64,000 nucleotides of DNA from Nitratireductor aquibiodomus NL21 = JCM 21793. GTDB lineage: Bacteria > Pseudomonadota > Alphaproteobacteria > Rhizobiales > Rhizobiaceae. Under the pieces are notes generated by a model that was not told where the DNA came from, did no database searches, and saw nothing but the letters and a program-made list of their open reading frames with translations. A program made the position numbers and the translations under genes. Location of the stretch: contig NZ_BAMP01000006.1 of the NCBI RefSeq assembly GCF_000615975.1, forward strand, positions 29,144-93,143, written 5' to 3'. Positions 40,963 through 50,058 of the stretch are shown one piece after another; the first letter of the stretch is position 1; every line of letters begins with the position of its first letter.

Positions 40963-42691
40963 TTACTGCCAGCGCTTGACGATTTCCTCATAGACGATGG
41001 TTTCGCCCTGGGGTTTTTCGTTTTCAAGCTTGGCCTTGGCGCCACCCTTGCCGATCCACTCGGACGGGTCCTTCTCCTCGTTCAGACGCGGCCCGCAGCC
41101 ACCATAGACATTGGCGCTTTCGTCCGCTGCCTGCATGCGGGCCATGGTCAGGTCCATCTCGCCGGCCAGACGGTCCATTGCTTCCTGCGGCGTGAAGGCG
41201 CCGGAGTTCACATCGCCGATCTGCTGCCACCAGATCTGGGCGAGCTTCGGGTAGTCCGGCACATTGACGCCGGTGTCCGTCCACAGGACCCGATCCGGTG
41301 AGCGGTAGAACTCAACGAGCCCGCCGAGCTTCGGCGACCGCTCGGTGAAGGATTCGTGGTTCACCGTGGAATCGCGGATGATCGTGAGACCCACATGGCT
41401 CTTCTTCACATCAACCGTCTTCGACGTGACGAACTGGGCATAGAGCCACGCCGCCTTGCGCCGGTCCACGGGCGTGGACTGGAACAGGGTCCAGGAGCCG
41501 ACATCCTGATAGCCGAGCTTCATACCCTCTTCCCAATAGCCCATGCGGCGAAGGCGCCATCTTCCAAAGCAGATTGCCCTCGTCATCGACGGTGTTGTTG
41601 CCCTCGCTCTTCGCCTTCACCATGTCGGCGGTGAAGGCCGTGTACCAGAATATCTGCTGGGCGACATTGCCTTGGCTCAATGCCGGCAGCGACTGGTAGA
41701 AGTCGAGGTCGGCGGCACCAGGCGGTGCATACTGACGCAGCCACTCATCCCATTTGCGGATGGCGTAGACGGCGGCCGGTCCATTGGCAGCACCGCCGCG
41801 GCTGACGGATGCACCGGATGGGTTGCAGGACCCCTCCTCCATGCGGATGCCCCATTCATCGATCGGCCGGCCATTGGGCAGACCCTTGGAGCCCGCACCG
41901 GCCATGGAAAGCCAGGCGTCCGTCATGCGCCAGCCGAGATCCGGTGCGCGCTTGCCGTAGTCCATATGGCCGTACACGCGAACGCCGTCGATCTCCTTCA
42001 CGTCGTTGGTGAAGAAATCGGCGATGTCCTCATAGGCAGACCAGTTGACGGGGACGCCCAGTTCATACCCGTATTTCTCTTTAAATTTCTCTTTGATTTC
42101 AGGGCGATCAAACCAGTCTTTACGGAACCAGTACAGGTTTGCGAACTGCTGGTCGGGCAGTTGCCAGAGCTTGCCGTCGGGACCCGTGGCCGACGCCACA
42201 CCGATAAAATCTTCCAGGTCGAGCGTCGGCGATGTGACGTCCGCACCCTCGCCGCCCATCCAGTCGGTGAGGTTGACGGCGCTCTGCAGGCGGGAATGCG
42301 TGCCCACCAGATCGGCGTCGTTGACATAGGCATCGTAGAGGTTGCGGTTGGTCTGCATCTGCGTCTGCACGGCCTGAACCACCTCACCTTCGCCCAGAAG
42401 CTGGTGGTTCACCTTGATGCCCGTAATCTCCTCGAACGCCTTGGTCAGCGTTTCGGATTCATAGGTGTGGGTCGGGATGGTTTCGGAGAGGACGTTGATC
42501 TCCATTCCCTGAAACGGTTCTGCAGCCTTGATGAACCATTCCATTTCTGCGAGCTGCTCCTCACGGCTGAGTGAAGAGGGCTGGAACTCGTCATCAATCC
42601 ACTTTTCGGCTGCCGCCATGTCCGCCATGGCCTGGCCGGGCAGCCAGAGCAGAGCGAGCGCAGCGACTGAAGCTTTCAAATGCGCTTTCAT
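40963..42691 (-). pseudogene. glpV: Glycerol ABC transporter substrate-binding protein, frameshifted
   Basis: Periplasmic glycerol-binding protein of the GlpSTPQUV importer. It has a signal peptide (MKAHLKASVAALALLWLPGQAMA, start ATG 42691 behind GGAGGAG) and a long binding domain. Near 41539 two bases are missing: the frame reads MAPSPHGLLG, while the next frame continues with YWEEGMKLGYQDVGSWTLFQSTPVDR to the stop at 40963. Repaired length is about 576 residues, as expected. Gene order and sequence match rhizobial GlpV. Confidence 0.87.
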
Positions 42692-42819
42692 TTCAAACTC
42701 CTCCTCCTGTTTCCACATTCATTTTCTGAACATGGTTGGCGGTTCGGGTGGGTTTGTTCCGGTCCCGTTGCGCCGGTTTGCGGAGCGGCCTGCCGTTCCG
42801 CTTTGCTTTGCCGATGGAC

Positions 42820-43112
42820 CTACACCCAGCGAAACACCGCGTAGGCGTAGATCAGCGACAAAATCGTACCGCCCCAAAGCGGCATATCCGTCAGCCCTAG
42901 CCATCCAAGATGGATGAAGCGCTGCCAAGCAGAGAGATGAACAGACGGTCGCCGCGTGTCGTGTCCAGACCGAGAATCCCGTGCCGCGGCCCTCCACCGG
43001 GGCTCGCCCATTCCCAGACGGTCATGGCGCATAGAAGCGCGAAGATGACGAGGAAGAACGTGGCGGTCTGCCAGGTCCAGGCCATCCATGTGAGATCGAG
43101 CCAATGGGGCAT
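42820..43112 (-). pseudogene. glpU: Small membrane component of glycerol importer (DUF2160), frameshifted
   Basis: A protein of about 97 residues with three hydrophobic segments (TATFFLVIFALLCAMTVW; FISLLGSAFIHLGWLGL after repair; GTILSLIYAYAVFRWV), the DUF2160 family. It starts at ATG 43112 (MPHWLDLTWMAWTWQ) behind GAGGAAA. One base is lost near 42920, turning GSAFIHLGWLG into GSASSILDG and a stop. It lies between glpQ and glpV, as in Rhizobium leguminosarum, where glpU belongs to the importer operon. Its exact role in transport is not known. Confidence 0.82.
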
Positions 43113-43122
43113 GATTTCCTCC

Positions 43123-43923
43123 CTACACGCGCCCGAGGGCAAAGCCCTTGGCGATGAAATTGCGTACGAACCAGATCACGATCGCGCCCGGAATGATGGT
43201 CAGTACGCCGGCCGCAGCCAAAAGTCCCAGCTCATAGCCGGACGTGCTTGCTGTGCGCGTCATGACAGCCGCGATGGGCTTGGCGGCGACAGAGGTCAGC
43301 GTCTTTGCCAAAAGCAGTTCCACCCATGAGAACATGAAGCAGAAGAAGGCTGTCACCCCGATGCCCGATGCAATCAGCGGCATGAAAATTCTGACAAAGA
43401 AGCGCGGGAATGAATAGCCGTCGATATAGGCCGTTTCGTCGATCTCCTTGGGCACGCCCGACATAAACCCTTCGAGGATCCAGACGGCGAGCGGAATGTT
43501 GAACAAGCAGTGCGCGAGCGCCACGGCCCAGGGTGTGTCGAACAGACCGACGGCCGAATAGAGCTGATAAAACGGCAGGGCAAAGACCGCCGGCGGCGCC
43601 ATGCGGTTGGTGAGAAGCCAGAAGAACAGGTGCTTGTCGCCAAGAAAGCGATAACGTGAGAACGCATAGGCGGCAGGCAGCGCAAAGGCGACAGAAATGA
43701 CAGTGTTTATAAGGACATAACTGATAGAGCTGATGTAACCGTTATACCAGACCGGATTGGTGAGGATCTCCACATAGCTGTCGATGGTGAAGTTCTTCGG
43801 CCAGGGGCTGAAGCCGCCCAGGATCTCGTTTGTCGTCTTGAACGACATGTTGACCAGCCAGTAGATCGGCAGAAGCAGGAAGACGATGTAGAGCGTGGGA
43901 ACGAGCCAGCGGGTCAGTCTCAT
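43123..43923 (-). CDS. glpQ: Glycerol ABC transporter permease GlpQ
   Basis: A 266-residue MalG-type permease with six hydrophobic helices and the cytoplasmic EAA-like loop EIDETAYIDGYSFPRFFVRIFMPLIASG that contacts an ATPase. It starts at ATG 43923, overlapping the glpP stop by four bases (ATGA). It ends 11 bases before glpU. With GlpP it forms the membrane channel. Confidence 0.9.
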   Translation of the reverse strand: MRLTRWLVPTLYIVFLLLPIYWLVNMSFKTTNEILGGFSPWPKNFTIDSYVEILTNPVWYNGYISSISYVLINTVISVAFALPAAYAFSRYRFLGDKHLFFWLLTNRMAPPAVFALPFYQLYSAVGLFDTPWAVALAHCLFNIPLAVWILEGFMSGVPKEIDETAYIDGYSFPRFFVRIFMPLIASGIGVTAFFCFMFSWVELLLAKTLTSVAAKPIAAVMTRTASTSGYELGLLAAAGVLTIIPGAIVIWFVRNFIAKGFALGRV

Positions 43924-44783
43924 TGGTCTTCTCCCCGGGTCATCAGCGTGTAGAAGATCCAGCTCACCAGCAATGTCATGAGGAAGTAGATGATGCTCAT
44001 GGCCGCTGCGATGCCGAGATTGAATTCACCCAGCGCCGCCTTCACCAGATCAATGGACAGGAAGGTCGTGGCATTGCCGGGGCCACCGCCGGTCAGCACG
44101 AAGGGCTCCGTGTAGATCATGAAGGAGTCCATGAAGCGCAGGAGAACGGCGATGGTGAGAACGCGGTTCATCTTGGGCAACTGGATATAGCGGAACACCG
44201 ACCAGCGCGATGCGCCGTCGATCTTCGCCGCCTGATAATAGGCCTCCGGGATGGAGCGCAGGCCGGCATAGGCAAGCAGCACCACGAGCGAGGTCCAGTG
44301 CCAGACATCCATCAACACCACCGTGAACCAGGCGGAAATGGGCTGGCGTGTGAAATTGTAGGGAATGCCGAGGGCATTCAGCCCATAGCCCAGAAGGCCG
44401 ATATCCGGCAGAGCCATGATGTTCCACATCGCACCCACCACGTTCCACGGAATGAGCAACGGCAGCGCCATCAGCACAAGACAGACAGACACCCATGGCC
44501 CGGAGCGCGGCATGGTCAGAGCAATGGCGACGCCGAGCGGCACCTCGATCAGAAGAATGATCCCGGTGAACAGAAACTGCCGGAAAAGCGAGGCGTGGAA
44601 ACGGTCGGAGGTGAGCACATCCTCATACCATTTGACACCTTCGAAGAAGAACAGATTGTTGCCGAACGTCTCCTGCACCGAGTAGTTCACCACCGTCATC
44701 AGCGGTATGATCGCGTTGAATGCGACCAGCAGCAGGACCGGCAGGACGAGAAACCAGGCCCGATTGTTCCATGTCTTGGTCAT
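43920..44783 (-). CDS. glpP: Glycerol ABC transporter permease GlpP
   Basis: A 287-residue MalF-type permease of six helices with the ATPase-contact loop RSIPEAYYQAAKIDGASRWSVFRYIQLPKMN near residue 200. The start is ATG 44783, overlapping the glpT stop (ATGA); a longer frame adds only 14 residues without support. It pairs with GlpQ in the importer. Confidence 0.9.
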   Translation of the reverse strand: MTKTWNNRAWFLVLPVLLLVAFNAIIPLMTVVNYSVQETFGNNLFFFEGVKWYEDVLTSDRFHASLFRQFLFTGIILLIEVPLGVAIALTMPRSGPWVSVCLVLMALPLLIPWNVVGAMWNIMALPDIGLLGYGLNALGIPYNFTRQPISAWFTVVLMDVWHWTSLVVLLAYAGLRSIPEAYYQAAKIDGASRWSVFRYIQLPKMNRVLTIAVLLRFMDSFMIYTEPFVLTGGGPGNATTFLSIDLVKAALGEFNLGIAAAMSIIYFLMTLLVSWIFYTLMTRGEDQ

Positions 44784-45871
44784 GCTGCCCCTCCCTGGCG
44801 CGCAGCCGCCGGATCCACACGCCATGAATTTGCATAGATGTTGATGCCGGCGGGATCGAAACTGATATGCGGTTCAGCGGGAATGGCAGTATCCTCGGCG
44901 ACAATCGCGGCAATGGGTTGCCCCTCGATGGTCGCATGAACGATCTTGCGCCGCCCCGTATCCTCGACGCGCGCTATCTGTGCCGGAATGCCCTTGTTGC
45001 CGATGCGCACATATTCCGGGCGCACGCCCAGTTCCATGCGCGCCGCACGGTCCGCCGCGATCGGCCCGGCCAAGCTGATGGCATGGCTGCCAATATGGGC
45101 GCCCTGCCCGTCGATCCGGACAGGAAGAACATTCATGCCCGGGGAGCCGATAAAATATCCGACAAAGGTGTGATTGGGACGTTCGAACAGTTCTTCCGGC
45201 GTTCCGATCTGAACGATCTCGCCCTCGTTCATCACCACCACCTGATCGGCGAAGGTCAACGCCTCGGTCTGATCGTGGGTCACATAGACCATGGTAAAGG
45301 CAAAGCGCCGGTGCAGTTCCTTCAGCTGCGAGCGCAGCACCCATTTCATGTGGGGATCGATAACCGTCAATGGTTCGTCGAACAGGATGGCGCTGACATC
45401 CGAGCGCACCAGCCCGCGACCGAGCGCGATTTTCTGTTTGTCGTCTGCCGTCAGTCCCTTGGCTTTCTGATCAGCGCGGTCCGCCAGATCGATCATTTCG
45501 AGCGTTTCGCGCACCCGCCGCTCGATCTCATTGGAAGCCACGCCGCGATTGCGCAGGGGAAAGGCGAGGTTCTGGTAGACCGTCATCGTGTCGTAGACGA
45601 CCGGAAACTGGAAAACCTGCGCGATATTGCGATCTTCCGTGGAAAGGTCCGTCACCTTGTGTCCATCAAAGAGAATATCTCCCTCGGTTGGCCGCAGCAG
45701 CCCCGAGATGATGTTCAAAAGCGTGGTTTTGCCACAGCCCGACGGCCCCAGAAGAGCATAGGCGCCACCATCATCAAAGGTGTGGTGAACCCGCTTCAAA
45801 GCGAAATCGTCATCGCTCACGGGGTTGGGCATGTAGGCGTGGCGGATGTTGTTCAGATCAATTCGCGCCAT
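44780..45871 (-). CDS. glpT: Glycerol ABC transporter ATP-binding protein GlpT
   Basis: A 363-residue MalK-like ATPase: Walker A GPSGCGKTT (residues 42-50), a Q-loop at FQFP (87-90), Walker B AILFDEPLTV (161-170), D-loop VIDP and H-loop VYVTHDQ, then a C-terminal TOBE-like regulatory domain. The ABC signature is degenerate, LTADDKQ (140-146) instead of LSGGQ, so this subunit may provide an inactive signature in a heterodimer with GlpS, which has a canonical one. Start ATG 45871, ten bases after glpS. Confidence 0.9.
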   Translation of the reverse strand: MARIDLNNIRHAYMPNPVSDDDFALKRVHHTFDDGGAYALLGPSGCGKTTLLNIISGLLRPTEGDILFDGHKVTDLSTEDRNIAQVFQFPVVYDTMTVYQNLAFPLRNRGVASNEIERRVRETLEMIDLADRADQKAKGLTADDKQKIALGRGLVRSDVSAILFDEPLTVIDPHMKWVLRSQLKELHRRFAFTMVYVTHDQTEALTFADQVVVMNEGEIVQIGTPEELFERPNHTFVGYFIGSPGMNVLPVRIDGQGAHIGSHAISLAGPIAADRAARMELGVRPEYVRIGNKGIPAQIARVEDTGRRKIVHATIEGQPIAAIVAEDTAIPAEPHISFDPAGINIYANSWRVDPAAARQGGAA

Positions 45872-45880
45872 TCCCGCCTC

Positions 45881-46963
45881 CTACGCAGCCTGGCTGGTAC
45901 CGGGCGTGACACGCCGGTTTGCATTGTCGAACACCAGCACGTGGCGCGTATCGATAAAGACATCGACCGTTTCGCCGACCTCCAGACGATGAATGCCTTC
46001 TTCCAGCATCACCCAGCGGTGGCCTGCGAAATCGAGATGGACAAAGCTCTCGGAACCGGTGATTTCAGTCACCGAAACGGTGGCCCGGACCGAAACTCCG
46101 TCGTCCGCGCGCGCCGCCAGCGACAGATGATGGGGCTGGAAGCCGAGCGTGTACTGTCCGTCGGGCGCACCTTCGAGGCCCTGTGGAACGGGCAGTTGAA
46201 CGGTTTCGTCGAGTGCGAACCTGCTGCCCGCCTTCGTCACCGCCACGGTGTTCAGCGGCGGGTCGGAAAAGGTGCGCGCGGTGACGAGGTCGATCGGCTT
46301 GCGGAACACGTCGATGGTCGGGCCGAACTGCGTCAGGCGCCCCTGGCTCAGCGTCGCCGTGCTGCCGCCAAGAAGCAGCGCCTCGCTCGGCTCAGTGGTG
46401 GCGTAGACGAAGATCGCACCGGACGCCGCAAATATCTTTGGCAGTTCAGCGCGCAATTCCTCGCGCAGCTTGTAATCCAGATTGGCCAGCGGCTCGTCCA
46501 GCAACACCAGACGCGCTTCCTTGACCATGGCGCGGGCCAGTGCCGTGCGCTGCTGCTGGCCACCGGAAAGCTCCAGCGGTGTGCGGTCCAGATGCGGCGT
46601 CAGGTGCAGAAGCTCTGCCGCCTGCCGTACCTTTTCCTCGATGACGCGCTTCTCGGCACCCGCAACGCGCAGCGGCGAAGCGATGTTTTCATAAACCGTC
46701 ATCGCCGGGTAATTGATAAACTGCTGGTAGACCATAGCAACGCTGCGCTTCTGCACCGGCACGCCGGTCACATCGGCACCATCCATCCACACGCTGCCCG
46801 CGGTCGGCCGGTCAAGCCCGGCCATAAGCCGCATCAGGCTGGTCTTGCCAGACAGCGTCGGCCCGAGCAGCACGTTCAACGAGCCCGGCTCCAGCTTCAG
46901 CGAAACGTCGTCTATATGCGTTTCGCCGGATACGACCTTTGAAACGTCGCGCAGTTCAAGCAT
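45881..46963 (-). CDS. glpS: Glycerol ABC transporter ATP-binding protein GlpS
   Basis: A 360-residue ATPase that partners GlpT. Walker A is GPTLSGKTS, the Q-loop is VYQQFINYP, the signature is LELSGGQQQRTALARAM and Walker B is LVLLDEPLANLD; the C-terminal half is a TOBE-like domain. The start is ATG 46963 behind a GGGGGAGG site and overlaps the glpD end by eight bases. The frame extends further upstream, but that part is antisense-like sequence within glpD. Confidence 0.9.
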   Translation of the reverse strand: MLELRDVSKVVSGETHIDDVSLKLEPGSLNVLLGPTLSGKTSLMRLMAGLDRPTAGSVWMDGADVTGVPVQKRSVAMVYQQFINYPAMTVYENIASPLRVAGAEKRVIEEKVRQAAELLHLTPHLDRTPLELSGGQQQRTALARAMVKEARLVLLDEPLANLDYKLREELRAELPKIFAASGAIFVYATTEPSEALLLGGSTATLSQGRLTQFGPTIDVFRKPIDLVTARTFSDPPLNTVAVTKAGSRFALDETVQLPVPQGLEGAPDGQYTLGFQPHHLSLAARADDGVSVRATVSVTEITGSESFVHLDFAGHRWVMLEEGIHRLEVGETVDVFIDTRHVLVFDNANRRVTPGTSQAA

Positions 46964-48527
46964 GTCCTCCCCCAGCGTTTGCCGCCTGGTTGTGCATTCC
47001 CGATATTTCACGCATGAAAGTGTCGACCGCTGCCGCCTCCTCCTGCGACAGGCGCAAACCGCGTTTGGTTCTGCGCCAAAGCACGTCATCACCGCTGACA
47101 GCCCATTCGTGAGCGGCCAGATAACGCAATTCGGCTTCGTAGAGATCGACACCAAAATGCCGGCCCAGATCATCGACCGACCGCGCTTCTCCGAGGAGAT
47201 CGCGGGCACACAGGCCATAGAGCCTGACAAGCCGCGCCGCATGATGCCTGTCGAGGAAGGAATAGTCCCGCATCAGCGCCTCGACCTGTGCCTCGTAGCC
47301 GTCGAAAGGAAACTCGCCGCCCGGCAGCGCGCCCGCATGCGTCCACGGCTGCCCTTTGGGACCAAGCGCCCCGGCGATTTTTTCAAGGGCGGATTCGGCC
47401 AGCTTGCGGTAGGTCGTTATCTTGCCGCCGAACACGTGCACCATGGGCGCACCGCCCCGCGCGGTCTCCGATTTCAGCACATAGTCCCGCGTCGCTTCCT
47501 GTGCCTTCGAGGCGCCGTCATCGAATAGAGGGCGCACCCCGGAGTAGGTCCATACGATATCGTCGCGGGTCACCGGTTCGGAGAAATATTCGCTTGCAGC
47601 GGCGCAGAGATAGTCAACCTCGCTGTCACTGATGGCCACATCCTTCGGATCGCCGTCGTAATCCTGATCCGTGGTTCCAATCAGGGTGAAATCTTCCTCG
47701 TATGGGATGGCGAAGATGATCCGCCCATCGGCATTCTGGAAAAAATACGCACGCGGATCATCGAATTTGCGCCCGACGACGATGTGACTGCCCTTGACCA
47801 GCCGCACATTGTGAACGTCGTTCTGGCCCAGCACGCCCGAAATGACGTGATCAACCCAGGGACCGGCTGCATTGACGAGATAACGCGCCCGCACGGTCTC
47901 GGTCTCACCGGTCAAGAGGTTCTGGATACGAACTTTCCAGGTCCCGTTTTCGTCTTCGGCCGAGATCACGCGTGTGCGCACCCGCACATCGGCACCCCGA
48001 TTTGCAGCGTCACGGGCATTCAGCACAACGAAACGCGCATCATTCACCCAGCAGTCCGAATATTCAAAGGCCCGCCGGTAGGAGGCTTTCAGCGGCTTAC
48101 CCGCCGGGTCGGACCGCATGTCGAGCGTGCGTGTCTTTGGAAGCCGCTTTCGCCCGCCGATATGATCATAGATGAAGAGCCCGAGCCGCACGAGCCAGGC
48201 TGGGCGCAGCCCCTTGTGCAAAGGCAGCACAAAACGCATCGGCCAGATGATGTGCGGCGCGTTGCGCCACAGAATCTCGCGCTCCATCAGCGCTTCGCGC
48301 ACGAGGCGAAACTCGTAATGTTCGAGATAGCGCAGACCGCCATGGATAAGTTTGGTAGAGCCGGAAGAGGTGCCGCTCGCAAGGTCGTTCATCTCCGCCA
48401 GAAAGACGGAGTAACCACGCCCGACCGCGTCGCGTGCAATGCCACAGCCATTGATGCCGCCGCCAATGACGAACACGTCGAACATGGCAGAGCTGGCGGA
48501 CAATGAACTGGGCGCGGAACCGGACAC
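46956..48527 (-). CDS. glpD: Aerobic glycerol-3-phosphate dehydrogenase
   Basis: Membrane-associated flavoenzyme that oxidises glycerol-3-phosphate to dihydroxyacetone phosphate and passes electrons to quinone. The 523 residues carry the FAD-binding GGGINGCGIARDAVGRG (residues 22-38), the GTSSGSTKLIHGGLRYLEH segment and the C-terminal VFGGKITTYRKLAE. The start is GTG 48527 with GGGAGG seven bases upstream; an ATG at 48485 would remove 14 residues. It leads the structural part of the glp operon, 99 bases after glpR. Confidence 0.94.
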   Translation of the reverse strand: MSGSAPSSLSASSAMFDVFVIGGGINGCGIARDAVGRGYSVFLAEMNDLASGTSSGSTKLIHGGLRYLEHYEFRLVREALMEREILWRNAPHIIWPMRFVLPLHKGLRPAWLVRLGLFIYDHIGGRKRLPKTRTLDMRSDPAGKPLKASYRRAFEYSDCWVNDARFVVLNARDAANRGADVRVRTRVISAEDENGTWKVRIQNLLTGETETVRARYLVNAAGPWVDHVISGVLGQNDVHNVRLVKGSHIVVGRKFDDPRAYFFQNADGRIIFAIPYEEDFTLIGTTDQDYDGDPKDVAISDSEVDYLCAAASEYFSEPVTRDDIVWTYSGVRPLFDDGASKAQEATRDYVLKSETARGGAPMVHVFGGKITTYRKLAESALEKIAGALGPKGQPWTHAGALPGGEFPFDGYEAQVEALMRDYSFLDRHHAARLVRLYGLCARDLLGEARSVDDLGRHFGVDLYEAELRYLAAHEWAVSGDDVLWRRTKRGLRLSQEEAAAVDTFMREISGMHNQAANAGGGHA

Positions 48528-48590
48528 GCAATCCTCCCTTATCTCTCAGGCTGTAGAAGCAGTCCTCCTCCAGCGGAGAAAAAAGAATTA

Positions 48591-48617
48591 TTTCGAAAGC
48601 AGAATGAATGTCAAACG
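48591..48617 (-). promoter_or_regulatory. Possible second GlpR binding site upstream of glpD
   Basis: On the minus strand two TTTCG blocks lie 22 bases apart (TTTCGTTTGAC and CTTTCGAAAT), resembling the TTCG half-sites of the glpR operator. Placement 64 bases upstream of glpD is suitable, but the match is partial. Confidence 0.35.
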
Positions 48618-48626
48618 AAAATAAAA

Positions 48627-49403
48627 TTACTGGGCGCCGGTCTCAATAAGCCGCACACCCGCGTCCTCGCACAGGGTCCGCATCGCCGGAAGCGGGCAGC
48701 GGTCGGTGATGAATGTGTCGACCTGCGATAAATGCCCGATGCGCACCGGCGCGCCGCGCTCGAACTTGGTCGAATCGGACACCAGGATGACATGTCTTGC
48801 ATTGGCAATGATCGCCTGCGCCACCTTCACTTCGCGGAAATCGAAATCGTAAAGCGCGCCATCCGGGTCGATGGATGAGACGCCGATCACGGCATAGTCC
48901 ACCTTGAACTGCCGGATGAAGTCGACAGCGGCCTCGCCGACAACGCCGCCATCGGAACCGCGGACAACACCGCCAGCGATAATGACCTCGAGTGAAGGAT
49001 ATACACGCATCCTATTGGCAACATTGATATTATTCGTGATGACCATGAGTCCTTCATGATCGAGAAGCGCATCGCTCACGGCTTCGGTGGTGGTGCCGAT
49101 ATTGACGAAAAGCGACGCCCTGTCGGGAATGAGCCGCGCTGCCGCCTGGCCGATCGCCCGCTTTTCATCCAGAGCAATCTTGCGCCGCGCTTCATACTCC
49201 ATGTTCTCGATACCGGAGGGCAGCAGCGCACCGCCATGGATGCGCGTCAGCAGGCGCCGGTCGCAGAGCTCGTTGAGGTCACGCCGTATCGTTTGCGGCG
49301 TCACGCTGAAATGCTCGGCAAGGTCATCCACCAGAACACGGCCATGCTCCTTTGCCTGTTCAAGGATCTCCGAGAGTCGCGGCGTCAGGAATGAAGGGTT
49401 CAT
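48627..49403 (-). CDS. glpR: DeoR-family glycerol-3-phosphate regulon repressor
   Basis: A 258-residue repressor: an N-terminal winged helix (RVLVDDLAEHFSVTPQTIRRDLNELCDRRLLTRIHGGAL, residues about 20-58) with the DeoR signature, and a C-terminal sugar-phosphate isomerase-like sensor domain with NIGTTTEAVSDAL and GGVVRGSDGGVVGEAA. Start ATG 49403; longer frames run through the operator. First gene of glpR-D-S-T-P-Q-U-V-K. It is predicted to be released from DNA by glycerol-3-phosphate. Confidence 0.92.
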   Translation of the reverse strand: MNPSFLTPRLSEILEQAKEHGRVLVDDLAEHFSVTPQTIRRDLNELCDRRLLTRIHGGALLPSGIENMEYEARRKIALDEKRAIGQAAARLIPDRASLFVNIGTTTEAVSDALLDHEGLMVITNNINVANRMRVYPSLEVIIAGGVVRGSDGGVVGEAAVDFIRQFKVDYAVIGVSSIDPDGALYDFDFREVKVAQAIIANARHVILVSDSTKFERGAPVRIGHLSQVDTFITDRCPLPAMRTLCEDAGVRLIETGAQ

Positions 49404-49411
49404 TGTCGTCT

Positions 49412-49452
49412 CTATGTTCGTTTTTATCATATAAGGACAAAAACGAACATAG
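49412..49452. promoter_or_regulatory. GlpR operator at the glpR promoter
   Basis: A perfect 14-bp inverted repeat, CTATGTTCGTTTTT at 49412-49425 and AAAAACGAACATAG at 49439-49452, with a 13-base spacer, sits nine bases before the glpR start. The TATGTTCG / CGAACATA cores match the half-sites bound by E. coli GlpR, which supports autoregulation. Confidence 0.7.
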
Positions 49453-49608
49453 AGCAAGCGCACTCTGCGGCGAGCAGTACGGCGAACGCACACCGGCAAT
49501 CGCCGCCGAAACCATTTCCGGTCATGTCTCGTGGCTCCGAAAACAGACTAAAATGCAAAACCGGCTTCGGGAGAAAGCCGCACACACGCGGAAAGAGAGG
49601 AGCGCACC

Positions 49609-50025
49609 ATGAGAAACCTGCTGCCGACCATCGCGCTGACATTGCTGACGCCTGTTTTCGCTTTCGCCGGCGAGGCGGAAATTCGCGCAGCGCAGTCATC
49701 CATCAGGAACCAGATCGAAGCCTTTCTGGCAGGAGACAATGAACGCGCCTATTCCTACGCCGCGCCCAACATCAAGGCGCTTTTCCCGACGCTCGATCGC
49801 TTCATGGCGATGGTGACGCGCGGCTATCAGCCCGTCTACCGCCCGCGCAATTACGCATTCGGAAAGGCTGCCGAGCCGAACGCGTCGACGGTCATTCAGC
49901 GCGTGCTGACCACGGGTCCGAACGGCAAAAGCTATGAAGCGGTCTATACCCTTGAGCGGCAGACCGACGGCACCTATCGGATCACAGGTGTGAGCCTGAA
50001 GCAGGCAGACGCTCTTGCTATCTGA
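49609..50025 (+). CDS. DUF4864 domain-containing exported protein
   Basis: A 138-residue protein with an N-terminal signal peptide (MRNLLPTIALTLLTPVFAFAG) and a DUF4864-type fold recognisable in IRNQIEAFLAGDNERAYSYAAPNIKALFPTLDRFMAMVTRGYQPVYRPRNYAFG. Start ATG 49609 behind AGAGAGGAG. Divergent from glpR and convergent with the Anbu cluster. Periplasmic; function unknown. Confidence 0.85.
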   Translation: MRNLLPTIALTLLTPVFAFAGEAEIRAAQSSIRNQIEAFLAGDNERAYSYAAPNIKALFPTLDRFMAMVTRGYQPVYRPRNYAFGKAAEPNASTVIQRVLTTGPNGKSYEAVYTLERQTDGTYRITGVSLKQADALAI

Positions 50026-50058
50026 TGCGCCAAGCGGCGAACCGGTTCGCCACGGATC

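Noticed and set aside
44867..46942. Long plus-strand open frame opposite glpT and glpS
   Set aside because: Low-complexity His/Arg/Gln-rich translation typical of antisense frames; both glp genes on the other strand are clear ABC ATPases.
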